Shown here in pieces: positions 8,407 through 16,687 of a stretch of DNA of 64,000 bases. Position 1 is the first letter of the stretch; every line of letters begins with the position of its first letter. Source of the DNA: a virus; IMG/VR virus record IMGVR_UViG_3300034418_011473, positions 1-64,000 of that record; one strand, 5' to 3'. Both the position numbers and the translations under genes were made by a program. The notes beneath the pieces are model-generated. The model was not told the DNA's origin and did no database searches. It saw only the letters and a program-made list of their open reading frames with translations.

Positions 8407-10038
8407 ATGTCAAACTTAAATTCTCTTTTAGAGAGCGCTAACCAGTGGAAGTCAGTACAATCTGACGCTGCTAAGTTAGCCAATAAGTGGTCAAGAACAG
8501 GTTTGTTGGAAGGTCTTTCTTCTGAGATGGACAAGAACAACATGTCTTTGATCCTTGAAAACCAAGCGAAACAACTCGTAGTTGAGACTTCTCAAACTGG
8601 TGGTGGAATCGCTTCTACTGGTAATTTCCAAACTGGTACTGGTGAACAGTGGGCTGGTATTGCTTTACCCCTCGTAAGAAAGGTATTTGGTCAAATTGCA
8701 GCGAAAGATTTCGTTAGCGTTCAACCAATGAGCTTACCTTCAGGTCTCGTTTTCTTCCTTGATTTCCAGTATGGTACTGAAAAATTAGGTGGAAAATTCA
8801 CTGCAGGTGATGATGTATTCGGTGCAGGTTCTATGTACGGTGTTACTGATACTACTTCTGCTCCAACCGATGGTTTATATGGTGCTGGTAAGTGGACTTA
8901 CTCTACAAACGTTACCCAATCTGGTGTTACTCCAAGCGCAATCGCTTCAGGATCTTGGGTTGAAGTAGGATACGATGCTGCTTTATCATCTTCTGTTGCG
9001 GGTCAACCAACTACTGCAACTTTGAAAAAACTCACTATTGCTGCTTCTTCATTTAACAACCCAGATTTGGCAGGTGTTAGAGGCTTCTCAGTTTCTGGTT
9101 CAAATGTAACTTCAAACGTTGCTGCTTATAACGTTGTTGATGGTACTAACGTAGTATTGTTTGTTCAAGGTACAGCTGGTGTTGACCCTTCAGGATTAGT
9201 TGTTACTTACGTACAACAACCAACTGATCAATACAGAGGTGACTTCGAAGATGGTAATACGGCATTAAACGGTGAAAACAACCCAATCGACATCCCAGAA
9301 ATCAACATCAAGATGAAGTCTGAAGCAATCGTTGCTAAGACTAAAAAGCTCAAAGCTGTATGGACTCCTGAGTTCGCACAAGATTTGAATGCTTACCACA
9401 GCTTGGATGCTGAGGCTGAGTTGACTTCAATCATGAGTGAGTACATCGCTCTTGAGATTGACTTGGAAATCTTGGGTATGTTGGTTGAAAATGCCTTGAC
9501 TACTGAATACTGGTCAGCTAGAAACAACGAACAATTTGATGCTAATGGTGCAGTAGATAACGGTACTTTCTACAACACTCAAGGTCAGTGGTTCCAAACC
9601 CTCGGTACTAAAATCAACAAGGTATCTAACAAGATCCACCAGTTGACTTTAAGAGGAGGTGCTAACTTCATGGTATGCTCACCAACAATCGGTACTATCT
9701 TGGAATCAATCCCAGGATTTGCTGCTGCTGATGGTGCTGATGCTGAAACTATGAACTATGCATTCGGCATCCAGAAAGTTGGTAACTTGAATGCTAAGTA
9801 TGAAGTTTACAAGAACCCATACATGACTGAAAACACTATTTTGTTAGGCTTCAGAGGTTCACAATTCTTGGAAACAGGTGCTACTTTCGCTCCTTACATT
9901 CCATTGATCATGACTCCTCTCGTATACGATCCAACGACCTTCACTCCAAGAAAAGGTCTCTTGACTCGTTACGCTAAGAAGATGTTGAGACCTGAATACT
10001 ACGCTAAGATTTACGTAGCAGGTTTGAACACTATCTAA
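8407..10038 (+). CDS. gp23: Major capsid protein (T4 gp23-like)
   Basis: HK97-fold capsomer protein, 543 residues (T4 gp23 521). The block VQPMSLPSGLVFFLDFQYG at residues 108-126 aligns with the T4 VQPM segment. The C-terminal part (AQDLNAYHSLDAEAELTSIMSEYIALEIDLEIL, then MTPLVYDPTTFTPRKGLLTRYAKKMLRPEYYAKI) is the strongly conserved core. The region about 140-275 is Gly/Ser/Thr-rich and probably the surface insertion domain. T4 gp23 is trimmed at residue 65; Glu60 in LVVE or Glu51 in LILE are plausible equivalents here. Codon use is richer in C-ending codons than its neighbours, as expected for high expression. It is followed by a strong terminator. Confidence 0.97.
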   Translation: MSNLNSLLESANQWKSVQSDAAKLANKWSRTGLLEGLSSEMDKNNMSLILENQAKQLVVETSQTGGGIASTGNFQTGTGEQWAGIALPLVRKVFGQIAAKDFVSVQPMSLPSGLVFFLDFQYGTEKLGGKFTAGDDVFGAGSMYGVTDTTSAPTDGLYGAGKWTYSTNVTQSGVTPSAIASGSWVEVGYDAALSSSVAGQPTTATLKKLTIAASSFNNPDLAGVRGFSVSGSNVTSNVAAYNVVDGTNVVLFVQGTAGVDPSGLVVTYVQQPTDQYRGDFEDGNTALNGENNPIDIPEINIKMKSEAIVAKTKKLKAVWTPEFAQDLNAYHSLDAEAELTSIMSEYIALEIDLEILGMLVENALTTEYWSARNNEQFDANGAVDNGTFYNTQGQWFQTLGTKINKVSNKIHQLTLRGGANFMVCSPTIGTILESIPGFAAADGADAETMNYAFGIQKVGNLNAKYEVYKNPYMTENTILLGFRGSQFLETGATFAPYIPLIMTPLVYDPTTFTPRKGLLTRYAKKMLRPEYYAKIYVAGLNTI

Positions 10039-10063
10039 TATAGAGTTTAGAATATACTAAGAG

Positions 10064-10090
10064 AAAGCCCCACTTCGGTGGGGCTTTTTT
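10064..10090 (+). terminator. Intrinsic terminator after major capsid gene
   Basis: A 10-bp stem (10064-10073 with 10078-10087) closed by the ultra-stable C(UUCG)G tetraloop and ending in a T-run. Flanking AGAGAA/TTCTCT extends the dyad. Confidence 0.93.
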
Positions 10091-10109
10091 ATTCTCTAGT
10101 AAGTATACT

Positions 10110-10117
10110 ATATTTAT
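10110..10117 (+). promoter_or_regulatory. ATATTTAT late-element candidate
   Basis: Exact ATATTTAT between the gp23 terminator and the pentein gene; 26 nt to the ATG. Confidence 0.52.
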
Positions 10118-10143
10118 AGCAAACAAATAAAAGTATATATTAA

Positions 10144-11058
10144 ATGAAAGAGACACCATCTCAGTTGCCTATTCCGGCATTCGTTATGAATTTTCCCTTC
10201 ACTCTAGACACAAAAGTTCCAAATAATATTTGGATGCAAGAGTTAGAAGAAGAAGCACTTAAAATAAATAAAGGAGTTGCTTATCGTCAATTTTTAGATC
10301 TATATCAATTTGTAGCTGGTAACGGATTAGTTTGTAATTTACCTTCTAAAGGAGATTACCAAGATTTAGTTTATGTAGCTAATTTAGGTATTTACCTTCC
10401 TCATATTAAGGACTCAAATAACATCATATTATCCAACTTTACTTCAGAACCACGCCAAGGTGAAGAAGAAGTAGGTAAGCCATTTTTTGAATTAATGGGT
10501 TATAATGTTCATATGTGTCCTTTTAAGTGGGAAGGAGAAGCCGACCTAAAATACCTTTACGATAATGTTTATATAGGAGGATATGGAATCCGTTCAGATA
10601 TTAAAGCATATGAATGGATGGAAGAAAACTTTGATATGAAAATTATTAAAGTTGAAATGGTTGATGATTATTTATACCATTTAGATTGTTCTATTTTCCC
10701 GTTGACTAAAGACAAAACATTAATTTGCACGGAACTCTTCAACGAAGATGAATTAGCGCAATTATCACAATATACTGAAGTAATAGACGTAGATGTTGAG
10801 GACGCTCTCAATGGGATAACCAACTCAGTTCGTTTAGGTAATACTATGTTGTGCGCTTCTAACATTTCTGAGATGACTAGAGCAGATGAAAATTATGAAG
10901 CCGAAAAACATAAAATAGAAAGCCTAGAAAAAATATGCTTTAACGAAGGACTTGAACCTGTATTCTTTAACTTATCAGAATATATGAAATCAGGTGCTAT
11001 GTTAAGTTGTATGATGATGCATTTGAACTATGTTGATCAAACTAAATCTCTTCTCTAA
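10144..11058 (+). CDS. Pentein-fold guanidino-modifying enzyme (amidinotransferase/DDAH-like)
   Basis: 304 residues, about the length of dimethylarginine dimethylaminohydrolases and bacterial amidinotransferase-family proteins. Family landmarks are in order: KWEGEADLKYLYDN at residues 128-141 (the EGGD-type substrate-binding block), VYIGGYGIRS at 142-151 (the G-x-R-T block), YHLDCSIFPL at 178-187 with catalytic His179, and a C-terminal nucleophile candidate Cys289 in SGAMLSCM. Enzymes of this family act on arginine or methylarginine through a covalent Cys-amidino intermediate. The substrate cannot be told from sequence. The stop codon overlaps the start of the decarboxylase gene (TAATG), and the pair sits in a late structural operon. 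It is unlike any T4 gene. Confidence 0.85.
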   Translation: MKETPSQLPIPAFVMNFPFTLDTKVPNNIWMQELEEEALKINKGVAYRQFLDLYQFVAGNGLVCNLPSKGDYQDLVYVANLGIYLPHIKDSNNIILSNFTSEPRQGEEEVGKPFFELMGYNVHMCPFKWEGEADLKYLYDNVYIGGYGIRSDIKAYEWMEENFDMKIIKVEMVDDYLYHLDCSIFPLTKDKTLICTELFNEDELAQLSQYTEVIDVDVEDALNGITNSVRLGNTMLCASNISEMTRADENYEAEKHKIESLEKICFNEGLEPVFFNLSEYMKSGAMLSCMMMHLNYVDQTKSLL

Positions 11059-11807
11059 TGGCACAATATCTTGAAGATTGGTTAGACGGAGAAGTAGCAG
11101 AACTCTCAAAATTAGAAGTAGGTGAATTATCTAATACCTTCTTTTTTAGAGACCCAATGCGTCCCAACTATATAGATTACAAACATTTTTACTCCCCAGC
11201 TGATGGTACAATTTTATACCAAAAAGTTGTACAAAATGCTGACGAACCTATAGTAGAAATAAAAGGTATGAATTATACCATCCAAGATGTACTTGGAGAT
11301 AAAACATACAATAAACCATCATTAGTGATTGGCATATTTATGTCATTTTATGATGTTCATATAAATAGAATACCATATGCTGGTATATTACAATATAAAG
11401 GTTTAGATCCTATAGAATCCACTAACAAACCTATGTTAGCTATAGAAAAGGATATTTTAAATGCAGCTATTAACCCTAATAATTTAGAATATCTCAAGTA
11501 TAACGAAAGAATGTGGAATAAAATTTATTCCCCTCAGTTAGATTACACTTATTATTTAATACAAATTGCAGATGAAGACGTAAACGTCATAGCCCCTTTC
11601 ATTAATGATCAGAATTCCCCTGTATCACAAAATGAACGTTTCTCACTTATAAGATGGGGTTCGCAAGTTGATTTAGTTCTTCCACTCGATGAAAGATACG
11701 ATTTTGACCTTGTCTTAGAAGATGAAATGCATGTGAACGCAGGATTAGACAAACTAGTTAAAATTAATTTTAGAAATGACCCATTTCAATACCACTCCCG
11801 AAGCTGA
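11058..11807 (+). CDS. psd: Phosphatidylserine decarboxylase-like pyruvoyl enzyme
   Basis: 249 residues. Known family members self-cleave at a Gly-Ser bond, the Ser becoming a pyruvoyl group, and convert phosphatidylserine to phosphatidylethanolamine at the membrane. All three signature blocks are present: YSPADGTI at residues 45-52 (catalytic Asp), FMSFYDVHINRIPYAG at 94-109 (catalytic His in the VHxNRxP motif), and ERFSLIRWGSQVDLVLP at 193-209, which holds the Gly201-Ser202 cleavage site. No membrane segment is evident, similar to short bacterial/archaeal-type enzymes. It starts within the stop of the pentein gene and overlaps the PhoH gene by 32 nt. Residues 115-190 are more divergent than the rest. 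Confidence 0.88.
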   Translation: MAQYLEDWLDGEVAELSKLEVGELSNTFFFRDPMRPNYIDYKHFYSPADGTILYQKVVQNADEPIVEIKGMNYTIQDVLGDKTYNKPSLVIGIFMSFYDVHINRIPYAGILQYKGLDPIESTNKPMLAIEKDILNAAINPNNLEYLKYNERMWNKIYSPQLDYTYYLIQIADEDVNVIAPFINDQNSPVSQNERFSLIRWGSQVDLVLPLDERYDFDLVLEDEMHVNAGLDKLVKINFRNDPFQYHSRS

Positions 11808-12474
11808 AGAAATCTTTAGAGGGAAAAAAATAGTGAAGAATCCAATAAAATTTAAAGTCCAACTTAACGACGAACAAAAAGAAGCAAAACAATTAATATT
11901 AGATAATACAATTACTATGTTAGCTGGACAAGCAGGTTCTGGTAAAACTTTATTAGCATGTCAAGTAGCTTTAGATGGTCTTATTAGAAGAGTATACCAA
12001 AAAGTAATAATTACTCGCCCTACTGTATCAAAAGAAGATATAGGATTTCTCCCAGGTGATTTAAGAGAAAAAATGGACCCTTGGGTGCAACCAATTTATC
12101 AAAATTTCTTTACTTTATATGATAAAGCTAAAGTTGAAAAATTTATAAAAGATGGTTTAATAGAAATTGTACCTGTATCATTTATGAGGGGTAGAACATT
12201 TTTAGATTCGTGTGTTATTGTAGACGAAGCACAAAACGTAACTCATGAACAAATGGAAATGATTGTAACCCGTTTAGGTTTACGTTCCAAAATGATGATA
12301 TGTGGAGACCAACACCAAACAGATCTAAAGAAAAAATCAGATTCTGGATTTAAATTTTTATATAAAGCATCTCGTAAAATTAAAAATTTAGAAGCAATTA
12401 CACTTACTTCAAATCATCGTAATGAAATTGTAGAAGATTTAAGAAATTACTATAACGATAACCAAATTTATTAA
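11776..12474 (+). CDS. phoH: PhoH-like ATPase
   Basis: 232 residues matching the PhoH/superfamily 1-like ATPase domain common in marine phages. Walker A GQAGSGKT is at residues 51-58, the TRPTVSKEDIGFLPGDLREKM block at 80-100, Walker B VIVDEAQ at 147-153, and a GDQHQTDL sensor motif near 196. The N-terminus LNDEQKEAKQLILD resembles the Q-motif region of ribosome- or RNA-associated PhoH proteins. Role in infection is unknown; nucleotide-dependent RNA metabolism is suggested for host homologues. The start lies within the decarboxylase gene (32-nt overlap), so translation is probably coupled. Confidence 0.95.
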   Translation: MTHFNTTPEAEEIFRGKKIVKNPIKFKVQLNDEQKEAKQLILDNTITMLAGQAGSGKTLLACQVALDGLIRRVYQKVIITRPTVSKEDIGFLPGDLREKMDPWVQPIYQNFFTLYDKAKVEKFIKDGLIEIVPVSFMRGRTFLDSCVIVDEAQNVTHEQMEMIVTRLGLRSKMMICGDQHQTDLKKKSDSGFKFLYKASRKIKNLEAITLTSNHRNEIVEDLRNYYNDNQIY

Positions 12475-12476
12475 AA

Positions 12477-12794
12477 ATGGCTAAACGTACACCTTTTGAA
12501 TGGGGAAATGCTAACTTTGCTTGGGATAAAAATCCCTTTGGAGCAAGGCAAAGTACCAACCCATTCACTTGGGATGATTGTGCGTTAGTTGAAGAAGTTG
12601 TAAAAGCCGGAAAGGCATATGGTGATGTCTTTAAAGACGAAAAAAAGAAAAAACGTTTTATAAAACTTATATGTCAAATAGAGGGCGTAGAATACAAAGA
12701 AACCAAAGAAGTCAAGGAAAGGCAAATACGTATCACGGACGTAGCATTGGTTGCTAAGGAAGTATTAGGAATTGACATAAAAATAGACGTGTAA
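12477..12794 (+). CDS. Hypothetical protein
   Basis: 105 residues, basic in the middle (KDEKKKKRFIKLICQIEG) with an aromatic N-terminus (PFEWGNANFAWDKNPFG). No family is recognised. It follows phoH by 2 nt, and its stop overlaps the next start (TAATG). The ordered operon position suggests a small structural or assembly protein, but nothing in the sequence shows this directly. Confidence 0.75.
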   Translation: MAKRTPFEWGNANFAWDKNPFGARQSTNPFTWDDCALVEEVVKAGKAYGDVFKDEKKKKRFIKLICQIEGVEYKETKEVKERQIRITDVALVAKEVLGIDIKIDV

Positions 12795-13366
12795 TGTATA
12801 AATTATTTACAGATAAAACTGAACTCTTTGAGTGTAATATAAAATTAGAGGGTGCCTCACTAAAAAATAGTAGAGCACGTCTATTAGTAGAATCTGAAGA
12901 TTTAAATCTTGTCTTTAATGGCACCATTAGCTCTACAGGTAAATGTCAAATTCCTATTAAAAAATTAAAAGGATTATTAGATGAAAGTGTTGAAGGTAAT
13001 TTAAAATTAGAAGTAATTGCTGAAGACACTTATTTTACTCCTTGGGAATCTAAATTTACAGTAGACACTTCTAGAAAAGTTACGGTAGAAGTTAAGTCAC
13101 AACAAAATAACGAAATCTTAACCGAATCAAAACCTGAAGTTTCTGTAAGTAATGTTAAAAATAGCGTGTCTCTTCACGAAAGGGAACATATCATTACAAT
13201 ACTGCGAATGTTGATAAAGGAGGATATCAATTTAGATAACCTCTCTATTAAAAAGGATAAACTCAACAATCTTGTTGGTACTTACTTACGAAACAATGAA
13301 ATTACCCCTAACCAAAAGGAAAAAATTATTGAAGGAGTTTTAACAGGGTTGTCTAAAATAGGTTAA
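12794..13366 (+). CDS. Hypothetical protein with N-terminal beta domain
   Basis: 190 residues. Residues 1-100 have the alternating pattern of a beta-sandwich (FECNIKLEGASLKNSRARLLVE, later LKLEVIAEDTYFTPWESKF), and residues 130-190 form a small helical region. No known family is recognised. It starts inside the preceding stop and ends 1 nt before the large fiber gene, so it may be a virion or fiber-attachment protein. That role is inferred from position. Confidence 0.75.
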   Translation: MYKLFTDKTELFECNIKLEGASLKNSRARLLVESEDLNLVFNGTISSTGKCQIPIKKLKGLLDESVEGNLKLEVIAEDTYFTPWESKFTVDTSRKVTVEVKSQQNNEILTESKPEVSVSNVKNSVSLHEREHIITILRMLIKEDINLDNLSIKKDKLNNLVGTYLRNNEITPNQKEKIIEGVLTGLSKIG

Positions 13367-13367
13367 G

Positions 13368-16300
13368 ATGGCACTACCTGATTTAACAGGGCAAAATATA
13401 GAAAATACGTACCAAAGGGTTATACAAACCGATGGTACAAATTTTTATGACGGAACAGGTTCTCTAGTTAATTTTGGAGGAGCTGTTTTCCCGTACACGG
13501 GCAGTGCTATAATCTCAGGAAGCCTTATAGTAACAGGCTCTACCGACATACAATACTTAACAGCTTCAGGACTTAATTATCCTGACACAGATGGAACTGA
13601 ATTTATGGTTCTTAGAACTGATGGGAATGGGAATCTCTCATTTGATTATTCAGATAGAACAAGTATTGAAGTAAGAACAATTGAAGCTGTAACTAAGGGA
13701 GACCCCTTAAGAGTTGTAGGATTTAACAATGGGCAAAATAGAGCTGAAGTTAGAAGAGCAGATGCTCTAAATCCCTCTTTAATGCCTTCATATGGTTTAG
13801 CTTATGAAACTGTAGGTGCTAATGTTAATACCCAAATGATAGCATTAGGAGCTTTAGATAATGTCAATACCCAAATAGCCCCTAATGATTTTCAAGAAAG
13901 TGATATACTCTATGTCCAGGTAGGTGGAGGCCTTACAAATGTAAAACCCACAGGAAGTGCCCTAATACAAAACGTTGGTAAAGTTGCAAGAAGACAACAA
14001 AATTCGGGAGAAATATTAGTATCAGCTATTGGTAGAAGCAATGATATTCCTAATATCCAACCGGGGTATGCTTGGGTTGGTAACGAAAATTGGGTTGCTA
14101 CTGCCGTTCCTACTTCGTCATTTAACGAAGACCCATTCCCATACACGGGAAGTGCCGCAATTAGCGGTAGTTTGGAAGTAACAGGAGATGTTACAATATA
14201 CGGCACTGCTTCTGTTAATGTATTGATAACAAATTATGAATCATCATCAATAATTTATTCATCTGGTTCAACTAAATTTGGTGACAGTTTAGATGATACC
14301 CATATATTCACAGGCAGTGTTAGTATTACGGGTAGTTTAGATGTAGACAATACAATTACTGCGGTAACAGGTTCGTTTTCACACCTTAAAGGAAATTCAC
14401 CTATAACTGTACAGGATTCTGTTACATTCCAAAGTGATATTACTGCGAGTGGAGATTTAAAAGTAGGATCATGGAAAATCCTTTCTTCTAGTAATTATAT
14501 AATTCCCGAAAGTGTAAGTGGAACTAACGGAAGTACATTTGTAATTCAAGGCCAAAGCTCTACTACAGGCACAGGAGGAGAACTTTTACTAAAAGGTGGA
14601 TATTCGGGAGGACCTCAAGCTGGGGCTAAACTTAGATTAGAAGGAGGAGATCCTTATGGTCAAATTCATGTAGGAAGATCGGGACAAACTGTTTATCTCA
14701 ATGCCGGGGGTCCCTATAGTGGACATGGAGCTATTTTCCAACAAAATGGACGTTACCTTAGATTTGGATGGAATACTACTCCAGGTATTCCTAATCCTTA
14801 TTTTAGGATAACAGGCACATCCTCTGATGGACTACACTTTGAATCTAATAAGTATTATCAATTTAGTAATAATACTATTATTAGTGGTTCTCTTACAGTA
14901 TCCCAATCAGTTAGCGCCTCCACATACTACGGCGACGGCTCCAATCTCACAGGTATAGATACTGACCCATTCCCATATACAGGAGATGTTATTATTACGG
15001 GTTCTAATTCTAATGCTGCTTCTGCTTCTTTAGAAATAGTTAATTCAAATGAATATCCCCTTCTATCTCTTAAAAATGATGGAACATTATCTTTGGGTCA
15101 TAACGTACTTAATACTACTACAGGCAATTTAAGGCTTATAAATAGAAGTGGAGATTCCTGGATGGGGGGTCAAAATTTATGGGGTAATATTAGTGCGGGT
15201 ATAATGATTCAATCTGAACCTACTAATCCTTTATATTTTAGAAATCTACTATTTTATGTAAAAAGTGATCAAGGTGCGGGTGCCGGAGTCGAAAAAATGA
15301 GATTCGACTACAATGGTAATTTAGGTATAGGAACCTCATCTCCCCAAGAACGCCTCCATGTAAATGGTAATGCTGTAATTACAGGCTCAAATTCACTAGC
15401 AGGTAATTATGCTCTCAAAGTAGCAAATAGTTCTGGTACTGATATACTAGCAGTTGAGAATGATGGTAATATTGGTATAGGAACAGATAATCCTTCTGCC
15501 CAACTCCATTTACAAGATGGTACTAGTAGATTTAGAATTAACACTACAGCCCATCAAATAGAAATGGGTACTGCTGGTATTTTCTTTAATACTCTTACCT
15601 TTGGCACAGGTACTATGACTTTAAATAATAGTGGTAACACAGGTAATGATACCTTTACAGCAGGACCTGGATATGTTGTTACTAATTTACTTAGGTCGGG
15701 TATAAATGGTAACCAATATTCTAAATTAACCCTAGAAAGTAGATATTATGGTATATCCACAGCTACTTCTGCTATGGATTTTAGGGTATTTGGAAGTGGT
15801 GGATCCTTAAATCAAACCCGTGTTGCTCTTTATAATGGGGATAATGGAGCGGTAATACTCCAACCAGGAACAGGTAACGTAGGTATTAGTACAAACTCTA
15901 CACCCCCTGAAAAACTCACAGTAGAAGGTAACGTTAGCGCCTCCACATACTACGGCGACGGCTCTAACCTCACAGGTATTGAAACCGATCCATTCCCATA
16001 TACAGGAAGTGCTATAATTAGTGGTTCACTTACATTAACAGGTAGTTTTAACGCTTTATTACCCACCTCCTCAACAGATACTTACTTTGTTACTTATAAT
16101 ACTTCTTCTTATGAATTAGAAGCTAGACAGGTAGCAACACTTATAAACCCTAAAGTTGAGTATTTAGATGTTACTGCTAGTATTTCTAGTGGTACTTCTA
16201 TAACATTACCTAATGGATTATCATACATATCATCATCAACTTATGAATACCTTGAAGTATTCTTTAATGGGTTAAGATTAAGGTATGATAGGGATTTTAT

Positions 16301-16382
16301 TCCTACATCAACAACAACAATTCAAAACCAAATAGCATTCCCTTCAGGAAGCGAGTTAACATTTAAATCATTGAAAGCATGA
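13368..16382 (+). CDS. Large fiber/structural protein with repeated GSxxISGSLxVTGS units
   Basis: 1004 residues. The sequence is a chain of beta-rich repeats: PFPYTGSAIISGSL-type units recur about five times, STYYGDGSNLTGI twice, and LGIGTSSPxxxLHV twice. These are characteristic of tail fibers of environmental and Bacteroidota phages. An internal segment (about residues 60-245) is paralogous to part of the 48118-50652 fiber (YPDTDGT...GNGNLSF, then NVKPTGS...GRSNDIPN). The C-terminus, with an RYDRDFIPTSTTTIQNQI block, resembles small beta end-domains. Two copies of a nearly identical DNA segment mark recent internal duplication. No enzyme motif is seen. Confidence 0.82.
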   Translation: MALPDLTGQNIENTYQRVIQTDGTNFYDGTGSLVNFGGAVFPYTGSAIISGSLIVTGSTDIQYLTASGLNYPDTDGTEFMVLRTDGNGNLSFDYSDRTSIEVRTIEAVTKGDPLRVVGFNNGQNRAEVRRADALNPSLMPSYGLAYETVGANVNTQMIALGALDNVNTQIAPNDFQESDILYVQVGGGLTNVKPTGSALIQNVGKVARRQQNSGEILVSAIGRSNDIPNIQPGYAWVGNENWVATAVPTSSFNEDPFPYTGSAAISGSLEVTGDVTIYGTASVNVLITNYESSSIIYSSGSTKFGDSLDDTHIFTGSVSITGSLDVDNTITAVTGSFSHLKGNSPITVQDSVTFQSDITASGDLKVGSWKILSSSNYIIPESVSGTNGSTFVIQGQSSTTGTGGELLLKGGYSGGPQAGAKLRLEGGDPYGQIHVGRSGQTVYLNAGGPYSGHGAIFQQNGRYLRFGWNTTPGIPNPYFRITGTSSDGLHFESNKYYQFSNNTIISGSLTVSQSVSASTYYGDGSNLTGIDTDPFPYTGDVIITGSNSNAASASLEIVNSNEYPLLSLKNDGTLSLGHNVLNTTTGNLRLINRSGDSWMGGQNLWGNISAGIMIQSEPTNPLYFRNLLFYVKSDQGAGAGVEKMRFDYNGNLGIGTSSPQERLHVNGNAVITGSNSLAGNYALKVANSSGTDILAVENDGNIGIGTDNPSAQLHLQDGTSRFRINTTAHQIEMGTAGIFFNTLTFGTGTMTLNNSGNTGNDTFTAGPGYVVTNLLRSGINGNQYSKLTLESRYYGISTATSAMDFRVFGSGGSLNQTRVALYNGDNGAVILQPGTGNVGISTNSTPPEKLTVEGNVSASTYYGDGSNLTGIETDPFPYTGSAIISGSLTLTGSFNALLPTSSTDTYFVTYNTSSYELEARQVATLINPKVEYLDVTASISSGTSITLPNGLSYISSSTYEYLEVFFNGLRLRYDRDFIPTSTTTIQNQIAFPSGSELTFKSLKA
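14910..14986 (+). repeat. Direct DNA repeat, copy 1
   Basis: Encodes SASTYYGDGSNLTGI followed by the FPYTG unit. Nearly identical at nucleotide level to 15933-16008, and richer in G and C than the surrounding sequence. Confidence 0.85.
15933..16008 (+). repeat. Direct DNA repeat, copy 2
   Basis: Second copy of the segment at 14910-14986, differing mainly at synonymous third positions, within the same fiber gene. Confidence 0.85.
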
Positions 16383-16687
16383 GTTTACACTTAAATCACT
16401 TTATTTCTACAGATCTATGGTTTTTATATGGTGCTATTATGGAGGGGAAAGTCCATTCATATAATAGAGAAACCCACATTGTAGATATAGAAGGTATAGA
16501 AGTTCCATATGATGAAACCAGAATAAATACTATTATTTTAGATATAGAATACGAACGAACTAGACTAACAGAAGAATATCAACAAAAAGACCCCCCTGAA
16601 GAGTTAGATCCAAATGTTTCAATGGTTTTAGATAGTATGATAGATGTTCTCAACATAATAAAAGATAGAATTTCATGGCTACCATAA
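16379..16687 (+). CDS. Small hypothetical protein between two fiber genes
   Basis: 102 residues, acidic, soluble. The first half is beta-like and the second helical (DPNVSMVLDSMIDVLNIIKDRI). It overlaps the upstream fiber by ATGA and the downstream adhesin by 13 nt, so it is tightly coupled to both. By position it could be a fiber chaperone or connector; no family is recognised. Confidence 0.72.
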   Translation: MSLHLNHFISTDLWFLYGAIMEGKVHSYNRETHIVDIEGIEVPYDETRINTIILDIEYERTRLTEEYQQKDPPEELDPNVSMVLDSMIDVLNIIKDRISWLP

